This document shows positions 23,883 through 32,655 of a stretch of DNA of 51,040 bases, piece by piece (the first letter of the stretch is position 1; the number at the start of each line of letters is the position of its first letter). The translations under genes were made by a program, and so were the position numbers. This DNA comes from Candidatus Zixiibacteriota bacterium (GTDB lineage Bacteria > Zixibacteria > MSB-5A5 > UBA10806): contig JAHEDG010000018.1 of assembly GCA_024641335.1 (NCBI GenBank), positions 1-51,040 on the forward strand, in the 5' to 3' direction. The notes under the pieces are model-generated. The model saw only the letters and a list, made by a program, of their open reading frames with translations. It did not search any database and had not been told where the DNA came from.

Positions 23883-25064
23883 CTATCCGCCTAGTATTCT
23901 TTCCGCCAGCTTCTTCCCCAACTCACCGATTTCCCTGACATCCTCTTCCAACGGCGGACCGTTGACCTCAACCGAACCGACCACCTCGATCTTAGCCGCC
24001 CCCATAGCGTCCAACGCGTATTTTGACGCCGACCTGGCCCAGCCGTAAGAGCTTACGATAGCCCCGTACTTAAAAGAAGCCTTGTACAGTTTTACTATGT
24101 TCATAAACATGGTGGCCAGCGGATGGAGATTGCCGAGCACCGTAGGAGTGACCAGAACCAGGCCTCCGGAATCGATCATCTCGACGCTGATTTCCGAAAA
24201 TTCGGTGTTGCCCATGTTGTAAAGCCTTGCTGCCACACCGTTTGCTCTCAACGATTCGGAGATAATACCGGCCATTCTCTCGGTGCCGCCCCACATGGTA
24301 GTATAGGCGATTAGAGCTTTGGGCAATGTTTCCCCGCCGCACCAGATCCTGTAATTTTCCATGATCGGGCTGACTTCCCTGTATACCGGTCCATGAGTCG
24401 GGGCGATTATGGCAATATCCAATCCATCGAGCTTATCCAGCGCTTTATTGCCCCAATTTTTGAGAGGCAGCATTATCTCGGCGAAATAGCTTTTTGCCGC
24501 GCCTATCGGGTTTTCCACGTCGCTGTCGAAAATTCCGTGCGATATATGCCCGCCGAAAAAATCGCCCGAAAAGAGAATTTTATCCTCCGGAATATAGGTG
24601 AACATCGTCTCCGGCCAATGCAGCCAGGCGGCATCGATAAAATTCAGTGTTTTCCCGCCGAGATCCACCGGTTTTTCGAAATCGACAATTTCGATCCGTT
24701 CGGGCCGAATCCCAAAAAACCGCTCAGCCATTTTAGCCCCTTTGGGCGAGGTTAGCAAAACAGCGGAACTCGCCTCCATTACGCGGGGTATAGCCGACGC
24801 GTGATCGGCCTCGGCGTGGTTCATAACCAGGTAATCCAGTTTATTTATGTCGGTCAGCCGGCTTATCCTGCCCAGGAATTCCTCTTCGAAGCCGTGAGCT
24901 ACAGTATCGATCAGAGCCGTTTTCCTCTCTCCTTTGACCAGATATGAATTATAAGAGGTCCCGTGGGGCAAATGCACCAAAGCGTCGAATTTTCTTAAAT
25001 TCGGGTCTTTTGCTCCAACATAAAAGACATGCTTCGCGATTTCCGGCGCATAATACTCACTCAT
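23883..25064 (-). CDS. fprA: Flavodiiron protein (A-type flavoprotein, O2/NO reductase)
   Basis: This cytosolic enzyme reduces O2 to water and/or NO to N2O in anaerobes. The 393-aa protein has the beta-lactamase-like di-iron domain with HAEADH (His83, Glu85, Asp87, His88), His149 in AWLHWPE, Asp168 in FSGDFFGGH and a distal His in PTHGPVYR. A C-terminal flavodoxin domain (from about 250, YTTMWGGTERMA) binds FMN. There is no rubredoxin extension. The start is ATG 25064 with GGGAG 6 nt upstream; TTG one codon earlier is less likely. It fits functionally with ygbA and its ferredoxin nearby. Confidence 0.95.
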   Translation of the reverse strand: MSEYYAPEIAKHVFYVGAKDPNLRKFDALVHLPHGTSYNSYLVKGERKTALIDTVAHGFEEEFLGRISRLTDINKLDYLVMNHAEADHASAIPRVMEASSAVLLTSPKGAKMAERFFGIRPERIEIVDFEKPVDLGGKTLNFIDAAWLHWPETMFTYIPEDKILFSGDFFGGHISHGIFDSDVENPIGAAKSYFAEIMLPLKNWGNKALDKLDGLDIAIIAPTHGPVYREVSPIMENYRIWCGGETLPKALIAYTTMWGGTERMAGIISESLRANGVAARLYNMGNTEFSEISVEMIDSGGLVLVTPTVLGNLHPLATMFMNIVKLYKASFKYGAIVSSYGWARSASKYALDAMGAAKIEVVGSVEVNGPPLEEDVREIGELGKKLAERILGG

Positions 25065-25234
25065 CAACTACTCCCATTGTTTTTTCCTCATCCATATGTC
25101 GAATCGTTCGGAAATTAACAGAAAACGCTCGGCCGCACAAGATGTTTTGGTTTTAAGTTTAAGTATACGGCGGAAAACTCCGGGCCAGATAACCCCTCGG
25201 ATAGGAACCTGCGCGAATTAAATATCAATATCGG

Positions 25235-25990
25235 TTATTGGGATTTGATCACCATGCACTGGGTATCGGCGATCTCGATTATGGCTTCGGACTTCCCCCC
25301 GAAATATTTCATAAATGCCGCTTTAACTCCGGGAGTATCCCCGCCCGGTATCGGCGAGAGATTGTAGTTATGACTGACTATCCGTCCGTATAGAACCATT
25401 CTCGGATAAAAATACTCCAGAGCGTCCAGGGTCGATTGATACAGATCGACATCGAGATTAACAAAGCAGAACCGCTTATTGCCAAAATCAAATTCGGGGT
25501 ATCCGCTTATTGAATCGGGAAATATCCCTTTTACCAAGTAAATATTTTTATGGCCGGAAAATCTCGATCTGACCTCCCCAATCGATGTGGTCGCGTGAGT
25601 TTTTCCCTGCCAGGTGTCTATCGCCGCTGATATCCTGCTTTCCGGCATCCCTTCAAAGGTGTCGAACAGATAGAGATCTTTATCCCCTTTGGCTTCGCAG
25701 ATAAACCTGGCGGAGCCTCCCCGATAAACTCCCACTTCGGCCATAGCTCCTTCGAGATGCCGGACAGCCAGCGCGCCCGAATATAAAGTGTAGGCCTCGT
25801 CTTTGGTCAAGCTCATCTCCATACCCCTTTCCCTTCGGGAGAAAAGCTCCTCGAAAACTCCGTCGTATTTCAATGTGGATCTCTCGTAAACCGGGGTGCC
25901 GTCCTTTATAGTCTTAATTGAAAACCGGAACAATTTCCCCAGAAGTCCAATTCTACGAAGATACGGTTCCGCTTTAAAATACTTTTTCAT
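25235..25990 (-). CDS. TylF/MycF-family SAM-dependent methyltransferase
   Basis: The 251-aa protein has the TylF (macrocin O-methyltransferase) layout: MAEVGVYRGGSARFI (SAM motif I), LYLFDTFEGMPE, and FVNLDVDLYQSTLDALEYFYPRM, the family's metal-binding and dimer region. Such enzymes methylate sugar hydroxyls of natural products or cell-surface glycans. It stands alone, so the substrate cannot be inferred. Note that the usual GG-x-I-x-x-DDY is RIVSHNY here, so one of the expected Asp residues is replaced by His or Asn. Confidence 0.82.
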   Translation of the reverse strand: MKKYFKAEPYLRRIGLLGKLFRFSIKTIKDGTPVYERSTLKYDGVFEELFSRRERGMEMSLTKDEAYTLYSGALAVRHLEGAMAEVGVYRGGSARFICEAKGDKDLYLFDTFEGMPESRISAAIDTWQGKTHATTSIGEVRSRFSGHKNIYLVKGIFPDSISGYPEFDFGNKRFCFVNLDVDLYQSTLDALEYFYPRMVLYGRIVSHNYNLSPIPGGDTPGVKAAFMKYFGGKSEAIIEIADTQCMVIKSQ

Positions 25991-26123
25991 CCGTTAGTCG
26001 CTCCGGGTTCGAAGGAAACAGCTTCAACGTGGTATATTCCATAGTACGCCTCTATGTCAATAGAAATGAAGATCGTTCCCGGCTGCGGGAACAAACCTTC
26101 CCCAAATCGAATTATAAAGTGTA

Positions 26124-27104
26124 ATGAAACGACCGATTCGAATTCCAATGATTCGCTTACCCAAAGCGGCCAAGTACCTGACCGCGGCTGTCATTGTATC
26201 GGCCGCCATCGGAGTTATTTTCTCACCAACAGCCGATTCCGGAGATAGTGATATGAAAGTAAACAAATTGACCCCCCAGGAAAAAGCCGTAATTATCAAC
26301 AAAGGGACCGAAAAACCATTCAGCGGTATCTATTATGATAACTGGGAAAAGGGAACCTATCTGTGCAAGCGCTGCGATTCTCCTCTCTATAAATCCGACA
26401 GCAAATTCGATTCGCAGTGCGGCTGGCCCAGTTTCGACGAGGAAATTTCAGGCGCGGTAAAACGTGAAAGAGATGCCGACGGTATCCGCGTGGAAATACT
26501 CTGCGCCAACTGCGGGGCCCATCTGGGGCATGTATTCACCGGCGAGGGATTCACCGATAAAGATACCAGACATTGCGTCAATTCCATCTCGATGACCTTC
26601 GTGGCCGATAAAAAGGAAACGAAATACGAAAAGGCATATTTCGCCGGCGGATGTTTCTGGGGCGTGGAATATTATTTCGAAAAAGAAAACGGTGTAATCT
26701 CGGCCGAATCCGGGTATATCGGAGGAGATAAAAATGATCCCACCTACGCTCAGGTATGCGATGGAAACACCGGCCACGCCGAAGCGGTCGAAGTGATTTT
26801 CGATCCCGCGGTAACGTCCTATGAAAAACTGGCCAGACTTTTCTTCGAAATACATGATCCGACCCAGGTCAATCGACAGGGGCCGGATATAGGCGAACAG
26901 TATCGCTCGGCGGTTTTCTATACCAACGAAGATCAAAAACTGACAGCTCTGAAGCTGGTCGGTCTTTTGGAAGATAAAGGATACGATATCGCCACCCAGG
27001 TGGTCGAAGCCAGGAAGTTCTGGAGGGCGGAAGATTATCATCAGGATTATTATGAGAAGAAAAACGGCACTCCTTATTGCCATGGCTATACCAAACGGTT
27101 TTAA
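26124..27104 (+). CDS. msrBA: Methionine sulfoxide reductase, MsrB-MsrA fusion with signal anchor
   Basis: The 326-aa protein repairs both stereoisomers of methionine sulfoxide. An N-terminal hydrophobic segment (about 17-34) serves as signal peptide or anchor. Then comes MsrB (about 48-160) with the zinc Cys pairs Cys81/84 and Cys127/130, and catalytic Cys151 in RHCVNSISM. MsrA follows (about 168-326) with GGCFWG (catalytic Cys177). The B-then-A order is the less common arrangement. The first ATG has no clear ribosome binding site. ATG 26253 (Met44) does have GGAG, so a second, cytosolic 283-aa form is possible. Confidence 0.92.
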   Translation: MKRPIRIPMIRLPKAAKYLTAAVIVSAAIGVIFSPTADSGDSDMKVNKLTPQEKAVIINKGTEKPFSGIYYDNWEKGTYLCKRCDSPLYKSDSKFDSQCGWPSFDEEISGAVKRERDADGIRVEILCANCGAHLGHVFTGEGFTDKDTRHCVNSISMTFVADKKETKYEKAYFAGGCFWGVEYYFEKENGVISAESGYIGGDKNDPTYAQVCDGNTGHAEAVEVIFDPAVTSYEKLARLFFEIHDPTQVNRQGPDIGEQYRSAVFYTNEDQKLTALKLVGLLEDKGYDIATQVVEARKFWRAEDYHQDYYEKKNGTPYCHGYTKRF

Positions 27105-27381
27105 CCTATACCTTCTGACTCTCTTTATCGCGCTTTTCCTGAATCTATAGTATCATTTTTGCAACATATTCCTGATCCGGGATTTCCCTGGTGAATTCGG
27201 AGAACCCCCCGAACCCCGGCGTCATCCGGGGCCCGGGTTTCGCCTGGGCAGTTTAATGTCTTGCCCGGGACTATCGCCTGCAGCCGCTGGCGCAATGCGC
27301 GGTTCTGGGAATCCTGAAACGCTTCATTTTTCCTCCCTGTCTTACCGTTTGATTGTATCTCTCATCGAACGCGCCGTCCGC

Positions 27382-27555
27382 CTAACACTCCTTCTTCTCG
27401 TCCGGCGGGCAGCAATCCGTCTTGGCCGCTTGTCCGCGTTCGGCTACCGGGATACAGCAACAGGAAAGGTATTTTGATAAATCCTTACCCTTCACCTCTA
27501 TCCGATAACCGTCGTCGGTTTCGATAAATTTGATCTGGCCGCGTTCTTTTTCCAT
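27382..27555 (-). CDS. Cys-rich mini-protein next to ArsR
   Basis: The 57-aa product is not recognised as a named family. It begins MEKERGQIKFIETDDGYRIE and has CCC (residues 32-34) and a C-terminal DCCPPDEKKEC, which suggests binding of a soft metal or metalloid. The ATG has GGAGG 8 nt upstream; the GTG three codons earlier overlaps that site. Its upstream region contains the TATATCTATATA motif that also precedes arsR, so both genes are probably controlled by that regulator. Confidence 0.6.
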   Translation of the reverse strand: MEKERGQIKFIETDDGYRIEVKGKDLSKYLSCCCIPVAERGQAAKTDCCPPDEKKEC

Positions 27556-27587
27556 GGCGTTCACCTCCTTTCGGGGCCGCTAATACA

Positions 27588-27599
27588 TATATCTATATA
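27588..27599. promoter_or_regulatory. Putative ArsR operator 1
   Basis: TATATCTATATA (27588-27599) lies in a longer AT palindromic stretch (to about 27614, including ATATATGCATATAT), 33 nt upstream of the Cys-rich gene's ATG. The same 12-mer recurs before arsR. Confidence 0.5.
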
Positions 27600-27638
27600 T
27601 GCATATATCGCTATATTTGTTTCAAAAAAAAGAGGTTT

Positions 27639-27968
27639 TTATTTTTTTTTCGATTTATGGGGCATTTTTATCGGAATCGCCAGGCAATCGCAAAAACCGG
27701 TGCAACAGGTCTCAACGGAGCTTTTGTTCAGACTATAATAAACATTCTGCCCGTCGCGTCTATCCACCACTATTTCAGCCTCCCGCAGAATCCCCAGATG
27801 CCGGCTGACGGTCGGTTGGGACAGACCTATGGCCTCGACTATATCGCCCACCGCCATCTCTTTGACCGATAACAGCATAACAATCTTCAGCCTCGACGGA
27901 TCCCCGAATGCCTTGAAATATTTGCTGAACATTTTCTCGTTTATGATAAATGATTTTTTGCCGCTCAA
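27639..27968 (-). CDS. ArsR/SmtB-family metal-sensing repressor
   Basis: The 109-aa winged-helix repressor has DPSRLKIVMLL, the recognition helix SQPTVSRHLGILREAEI and the wing VDRRDGQNVYYSL. Candidate metal or metalloid ligands are at the C-terminal end (ETCCTGFCDC, four Cys), not in helix 3, which lacks the classic CVC motif of ArsR. The tail is Lys-rich. It starts at TTG (27968) behind GAAGGAG. It probably represses itself and the adjacent Cys-rich mini-protein. The inducer is unknown. Confidence 0.88.
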   Translation of the reverse strand: MSGKKSFIINEKMFSKYFKAFGDPSRLKIVMLLSVKEMAVGDIVEAIGLSQPTVSRHLGILREAEIVVDRRDGQNVYYSLNKSSVETCCTGFCDCLAIPIKMPHKSKKK

Positions 27969-28005
27969 AGACCGCTCCTTCCGAATCTCATTCTATTGAT
28001 ATAAC

Positions 28006-28017
28006 TATATCTATATA
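28006..28017. promoter_or_regulatory. Putative ArsR operator 2
   Basis: TATATCTATATA (28006-28017), identical to the 12-mer at 27588, lies 38 nt upstream of the arsR TTG start, where an autoregulatory site is expected. Confidence 0.5.
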
Positions 28018-28350
28018 AGCAAATGATCCGATTTATCAAGAGAATTTCACATTTTTCAGAATATTGCCATAATTCTGATTAATTTCCCTATTTCAAAAAA
28101 CGCGGATCGAGAAAAATCAAGAAAACCGGACGTTTCATAAAACCAGGTCAATTCCTTAATATGGCACAATTATTGCTGTATCATATTGCGTAAACTGAAT
28201 TATAATGGCAATTCGTTGAATTGCTTTGGGTTGGTTTTTTAATGCGGAGGAGGAAGTTGCAAGACACTTCATAATATCGTAAATAAATTTCACAAAGATC
28301 CAAATTGACCATTTTAAACACAAGCCCCGTTTAACGGAGGAGGCAAGAAA
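28018..28350. other. Long leader of the DNRLRE lipoprotein gene
   Basis: This gene-free stretch holds a perfect TATAAT at 28201-28206 without a good -35, and a 7-bp inverted repeat GCAATTC / GAATTGC (28208-28224) right behind it. A GGAGGAGG (about 28245-28252) precedes a five-codon TTG mini-frame, before the real GGAGGAGG of the lipoprotein. No gene was recognised. Confidence 0.35.
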
Positions 28351-29784
28351 GTGCGAAAACTTATCGGTAATTTACCAGTATTTTTACTGGCAATCGCGAT
28401 CCTGGCGGTAAGCTGCGATCAGAACCCGGCTCCCTTTGAGCCCGGAAGCAAAGGAACGGCTAACGAAATAGGTACCACCTATTATGTCATTCCCGCCGGC
28501 GCGACATTGCAGTCGGCTACTTTTAATGTTTACATCAGCGCGGCGCCGAACCAAACCGTGAATATTCATAGAGCTACGGCTCCCTGGGACGAAAACACGG
28601 TAACCTACAACAGCTTCGCCGACAGCTACGATCCGGCGATCATAACTTCTTTCGTTTCAGCCGCCAACGGCTTCATTTCGGTCGACATAACCGGCCTGGT
28701 TCAATCGTGGTTGGACGGCACCTATGAAAATGACGGTCTTTTCCTCGAACAGGGCACGACCCAGTTCACGCAGTATCTGACCAGCGAGGTTGCCAATGTC
28801 GATTTACGTCCCTATTTTGAGCTTTGCTTCAATACGGGCGGCGGCACGGAATGCGTGACTATCAAGCGCGGGGTAGAAGGCGCGGTCGCTGATACATATC
28901 TGCGCTGGAACACTCCCGATGTAAACTACGGCGATTCCGATTATCTCTACACCGGCCTGCTTAGCGGTCAAAAAGACGGTCTGTTCTGGTTCGAGCTTCC
29001 CGAAATGGAAGAGATTGCCGCTATCGGAGATTTCGTCTGGTTCGACGATAACATGAACGGTATCCAGGACGACGGCGAGCTGGGTTTCCCCGGAGTCGAG
29101 GTTCATCTGTATGATTGCGCCGATAATCTGATCGGCACGACATTCACCGACGAAAATGGCTATTATCTCTTCTCCAATCTGGTTCCCGGCGATTACAACG
29201 TGAAATTCTTCGCCCCCGAAGGCTACGCGTTTACCCTGCAGGATCAGGGCGGTGATGACGCTCTCGACAGCGACGCCGATCCTTCTACCGGCGTGGCCAT
29301 CTGCACGACTCTTGATAACGGCGAAACCGATCTCACCTGGGATGCCGGCCTGTATATGATTCCACAGGAAGGCTGCACCCTGACCATCGGATATTGGAAA
29401 ACCCATGCCGGTTTCGGGCCTCAACCCGATATGGTTACTGCCTTACTGCCGATCTGGCTGGGAACGCCCGGTGGAACGCATAGTGTCCAGGTGACAACTG
29501 CCGCCATGGCCGTCGATTATTTGAGCCAGTTTGTATATGGTGTTCCTTCCAACGGTATCACCAAGCTCTACGCCCAGCTTCTCGGCGCCAAACTCAATAT
29601 TGCCAATGGCGCTGATAACGCCTCCGCCGCGGCCGCCATTGCCGCAGCCGACGCCTTCCTGGCTAACTATGACTGGACCGCCTGGAGCAGTCTCTCCAAA
29701 TCCAACAAGAAACTTGTTCTCGGATGGCAAAGCCTTCTCGACGAATACAACAACGGCGATATCGGCCCTGGGCACTGCGGCTGA
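28351..29784 (+). CDS. Exported lipoprotein with DNRLRE and SdrD-B-type domains
   Basis: The 477-aa protein has a lipobox (LAVSC, Cys22). The DNRLRE region (about 40-160) has VNIHRATAPWDENTVTYNS and VDITGLVQSWLDGTYENDGLFL. A second DNRLRE start follows (DTYLRWNTPDVNYGDSDYLYTG) that breaks off after about 35 residues. Next comes an SdrD-B domain (about 224-322) with a calcium loop in DDNMNGIQDDGE and DENGYYLFSNLVPGDY. The C-terminal helical region (about 345-477) has TIGYWKTHAG, a motif common in extracellular proteins of this kind. Translation starts at GTG behind GGAGGAGG and ends at a strong terminator. It is likely a cell-surface adhesin or matrix protein. Confidence 0.82.
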   Translation: MRKLIGNLPVFLLAIAILAVSCDQNPAPFEPGSKGTANEIGTTYYVIPAGATLQSATFNVYISAAPNQTVNIHRATAPWDENTVTYNSFADSYDPAIITSFVSAANGFISVDITGLVQSWLDGTYENDGLFLEQGTTQFTQYLTSEVANVDLRPYFELCFNTGGGTECVTIKRGVEGAVADTYLRWNTPDVNYGDSDYLYTGLLSGQKDGLFWFELPEMEEIAAIGDFVWFDDNMNGIQDDGELGFPGVEVHLYDCADNLIGTTFTDENGYYLFSNLVPGDYNVKFFAPEGYAFTLQDQGGDDALDSDADPSTGVAICTTLDNGETDLTWDAGLYMIPQEGCTLTIGYWKTHAGFGPQPDMVTALLPIWLGTPGGTHSVQVTTAAMAVDYLSQFVYGVPSNGITKLYAQLLGAKLNIANGADNASAAAAIAAADAFLANYDWTAWSSLSKSNKKLVLGWQSLLDEYNNGDIGPGHCG

Positions 29785-29815
29785 TAACCTGTTATTTGAA
29801 AAGTAGTTAATTTGA

Positions 29816-29852
29816 TCGCCCGCCGGAATCCTACCCGGCGGGCGATTTTTTT
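29816..29852 (+). terminator. Rho-independent terminator of the DNRLRE lipoprotein gene
   Basis: TCGCCCGCCGG and CCGGCGGGCGA form a perfect 11-bp stem with an 8-nt loop, followed by seven T. Confidence 0.95.
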
Positions 29853-30124
29853 GCCATCAAATAGCATAACTTAGTCAGTATCCTGAACGAGAATAAATTC
29901 CTTGGTCGCATAGAAGATATTCATATCCATTATGAAACAAGCATGACCTAATCCATAGATCGAATTGCAGCGTAACTTATTGATGATCAATATAGTATGT
30001 CATATCAACTCAAACACTTCTGATGTTGTTCAAAATAATCTGATATAAACCCCGAATCTGTCAAGCCGATACAATTAGTGTGGGTTGTGATTAAATTCCT
30101 ACATTCAACCTGGAGGGTGGTGAA
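29853..30124. other. Gene-free stretch before the chemoreceptor
   Basis: No coding frame or RNA gene is seen. Its only recognised content is the sigma-28-type promoter listed separately and a GGAGG just before the chemoreceptor ATG. Confidence 0.5.
30046..30072 (+). promoter_or_regulatory. Sigma-28 (FliA) promoter of the heme chemoreceptor
   Basis: TAAA (30046-30049), exactly 15 nt, then GCCGATAC (30065-30072) matches the flagellar sigma-28 consensus TAAA-N15-GCCGATAA at 11 of 12 positions. It lies 53 nt upstream of the ATG. Confidence 0.85.
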
Positions 30125-32161
30125 ATGACAAAATTATCTTTAAAGGCCAGATTGACAATTTTCTTCCTTTTAAGCCTGACTTTGATTTTATCGGCTATGG
30201 TTACCATGAATTATTCCAATCAGAAAAAAACGACTAATGAGCTTTACGATCAAGCCTCCGATAATGTCAAATGGCTGGTAGATAAACAGATAAGGATGGC
30301 CATGACCGCCGGATTTAATGATCAGCTTCAACCTCTGATAGAGGATATCAAGGGTCGCGAAATGGTTCAATCGATGTCTATCCTGAACGAAGAGCAGATA
30401 GTCGCCAGATCTACCGACGAGTCGATTCGTGGTTTGCCCACGACCGATCCGGTATGGAAAACGGTATTCGAAACAGGTAAAGATACCCTGATCGAGACAA
30501 ACGCCGATGGCCGGAACCTGGTGACCAATTATCAACTTTTTCATGGTACCGAGGTTTGCTTCGATTGCCACGGCGATACAAAAAAACCTCTCGGCGGATT
30601 AATGATAGTCAGATCCAAGGACAAACTTCACTCCGCCATTAGCGGCAGCCGCAATAATAATATCATCCTCGCCATTGCGGGGGGATTAATTCTGACAATA
30701 ATAGTCTTCCTGCTCTGGAACTCGAAGATATTCAAGCCTCTCGACGATGTCCGACGCAAGCTGGAAATAGCCTCGGCGGGTGATATAAATCAGACCATAA
30801 AACCGAAATCCAGAGACGAAATCGGCTTGCTTTTAGTCTCGATCAGAGATTTGATCCATTATGTCAAGACTAAAGCGGCCGCGGCGGTAGAAATATCCAA
30901 GGGAAATATCGATGTGGAAATAGAGGTTCTCTCCGAGCAGGACTCGCTGGGCATAGCCATGAGAACCGTGAAGCAATCTGTCGGCGACCTTATCAGCGAA
31001 GGGACCATGCTGGCCGGAGCGGCGTCCGACGGAGATCTTTCCAAACGTGGCAATACCGAGATGTTCCAGGGCGGATTTCTGAAGATCATCCGGGGAATGA
31101 ACAGCACTATAGATAATATCGTTCGCCCGATCAACGAGGTTGTCAGATGTCTCTCGGCTATAGAAAACGGAGATCTCACGGTTTCAATTGAAGAAGACTA
31201 TAAAGGCGATTACGCGGTAATCAAGAACGCCCTCAACGGATCCATCGATTCGTTAAACGAAATTCTGGCTCAGGTAACTATGTCCGCCGGGCAAATCGCG
31301 ACCGGCGCGCAGCAGGTCTCCGATTCCAGCCAATCCCTATCTCAAGGGGCCACAGAACAAGCCAGTTCGCTTGAGGAGATTACGGCATCCATGACCGAGC
31401 TTACCGACCAAACTCTCAAAAACGCAAAAAACGCTATCGAAGCCAGCCAATTAGCCGCGTCAGGCAGAAATATCGCTCATGAAGGAAATCAGCGCATGCA
31501 GGAAATGCTGGCCTCAATGAATGAAATAAATCAATCGTCCGCCCAAATCTCCAAAATAATAAAAGTCATCGATGAAATCGCCTTCCAGACCAATCTCCTG
31601 GCCCTGAACGCGGCGGTAGAAGCCGCCAGGGCAGGCGTCCACGGTAAAGGCTTCGCCGTAGTCGCCGAAGAAGTCCGCAATCTGGCCCTAAGAAGCGCCA
31701 AAGCCGCCAAAGAAACAAGCTCATTAATAGAAGGTTCGGCTGTTAAGGTGGAAAATGGTACGGGAATAGCCAATTCCACGGCCAAATCGCTCGAAGAGGT
31801 AGTCGCATCCATCACCCAAATGTCGACGTTGATAGGCGAAATCGCCAGCGCCTCCAACGATCAAGCCCAGGGGATTTCCCAGGTCAAGGACGGGTTGACA
31901 CAAATCGAACAGGTAACCCAGGCCAACACCGCCAACTCCGAACAAAGCGCCTCGGCGTCTGAAGAGCTTTTCGGCCAAACCAACCAGCTCAAGCAGATGA
32001 TCTCCAGATTCCAATTAAGATCGGACGGAGATGCGCTGCAACCGAGGGACGGAATTTCTGCCGATAATCTGAAAACAGCAGGGTATTCTTCGGGAGGCAA
32101 CGGCAAAACTAAACCGGGACTAAATATCGCCCTTGATGACGACGAATACGGAAGATTTTAA
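30125..32161 (+). CDS. Methyl-accepting chemotaxis protein with periplasmic CXXCH heme motif
   Basis: The 678-aa chemoreceptor has a first transmembrane helix (about 9-28), a periplasmic sensor domain (29-180), a second helix (181-199), HAMP-type segments (about 200-380) and a signalling domain with the tip sequence [20 protein letters not shown]. The sensor contains CFDCH (Cys145, Cys148, His149), the c-type heme attachment motif, in a context [13 protein letters not shown] like the heme-PAS chemoreceptors of Geobacter. It is therefore probably a redox, O2 or NO taxis receptor. No C-terminal CheR-docking pentapeptide is present. A sigma-28 promoter precedes it and a terminator follows it. 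Confidence 0.93.
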   Translation: MTKLSLKARLTIFFLLSLTLILSAMVTMNYSNQKKTTNELYDQASDNVKWLVDKQIRMAMTAGFNDQLQPLIEDIKGREMVQSMSILNEEQIVARSTDESIRGLPTTDPVWKTVFETGKDTLIETNADGRNLVTNYQLFHGTEVCFDCHGDTKKPLGGLMIVRSKDKLHSAISGSRNNNIILAIAGGLILTIIVFLLWNSKIFKPLDDVRRKLEIASAGDINQTIKPKSRDEIGLLLVSIRDLIHYVKTKAAAAVEISKGNIDVEIEVLSEQDSLGIAMRTVKQSVGDLISEGTMLAGAASDGDLSKRGNTEMFQGGFLKIIRGMNSTIDNIVRPINEVVRCLSAIENGDLTVSIEEDYKGDYAVIKNALNGSIDSLNEILAQVTMSAGQIATGAQQVSDSSQSLSQGATEQASSLEEITASMTELTDQTLKNAKNAIEASQLAASGRNIAHEGNQRMQEMLASMNEINQSSAQISKIIKVIDEIAFQTNLLALNAAVEAARAGVHGKGFAVVAEEVRNLALRSAKAAKETSSLIEGSAVKVENGTGIANSTAKSLEEVVASITQMSTLIGEIASASNDQAQGISQVKDGLTQIEQVTQANTANSEQSASASEELFGQTNQLKQMISRFQLRSDGDALQPRDGISADNLKTAGYSSGGNGKTKPGLNIALDDDEYGRF

Positions 32162-32180
32162 TATCAAAATTCGCGTTCCC

Positions 32181-32217
32181 AAAGGCGGCAACCGGATAGC
32201 GGCAGCCGCCTTTTTTT
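32181..32217 (+). terminator. Rho-independent terminator of the chemoreceptor gene
   Basis: AAAGGCGGC (32181-32189) pairs with GCCGCCTTT (32205-32213) and is followed by a T-run to 32217. It lies 20 nt after the stop codon. Confidence 0.85.
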
Positions 32218-32403
32218 ACGGCTCCCCGGCCGCCAATTTTCTATGATAAAGAAGAAATCAAGGTTTGCGTCATATAAGCCGATCCATTAATATAATGGCG
32301 GTCCGGTCATATTATGGCTGGAAAAGGGGCATGATATCGGGTATAATCGCCCTATACAGATCATGAAACTGGCAACAGAAAATAGGTTCGCAGGGAGGAT
32401 TGC

Positions 32404-32649
32404 TTGAATATTCGCGCGGAGATAAAAGGATTTATCGGAGATAATTTTATGATGGGGATGGACCCGAATGATCTGGGAGACGGCGATTCTTTGCTTACCA
32501 AGGGTATTATAGATTCCACCGGGGTCCTGGAACTGGTGGCCTGGCTGGAGGAGAATTTCGGATTTCAAATCGACGACCAGGAACTGCTGCCGGAAAACCT
32601 CGATTCGGTCGACAACCTGGTAAAATATATCGAGAGAAAAAAACCATAA
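32404..32649 (+). CDS. Acyl carrier protein
   Basis: This 81-aa acidic helical protein has the phosphopantetheine attachment Ser38 in GIIDSTGVLELV. The usual DSL is DST, as in several dedicated carrier proteins outside fatty-acid synthesis. It starts at TTG behind GGGAGG. It is followed by an acyl-activating enzyme after 6 nt, so it is the carrier for that ligase rather than the fatty-acid ACP. Confidence 0.9.
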   Translation: MNIRAEIKGFIGDNFMMGMDPNDLGDGDSLLTKGIIDSTGVLELVAWLEENFGFQIDDQELLPENLDSVDNLVKYIERKKP

Positions 32650-32655
32650 GATAAG

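Noticed and set aside
27105-27381. Gene or RNA in the GC-rich stretch after msrBA
   Set aside because: It has some imperfect inverted repeats such as CCCGGG-containing segments, but no frame with coding character and no clear terminator or RNA fold.
29531-29806. 91-codon frame overlapping the DNRLRE lipoprotein
   Set aside because: It is in another frame of a conserved gene, Pro/Thr-rich by codon shadow, and has no ribosome site.
32230-32265. Possible sigma-28 promoter before the ACP gene (GCCGATCC)
   Set aside because: The -35 at 15 nt reads CAAG, two mismatches, and the -10 also deviates; the evidence is too weak next to the three better sites.
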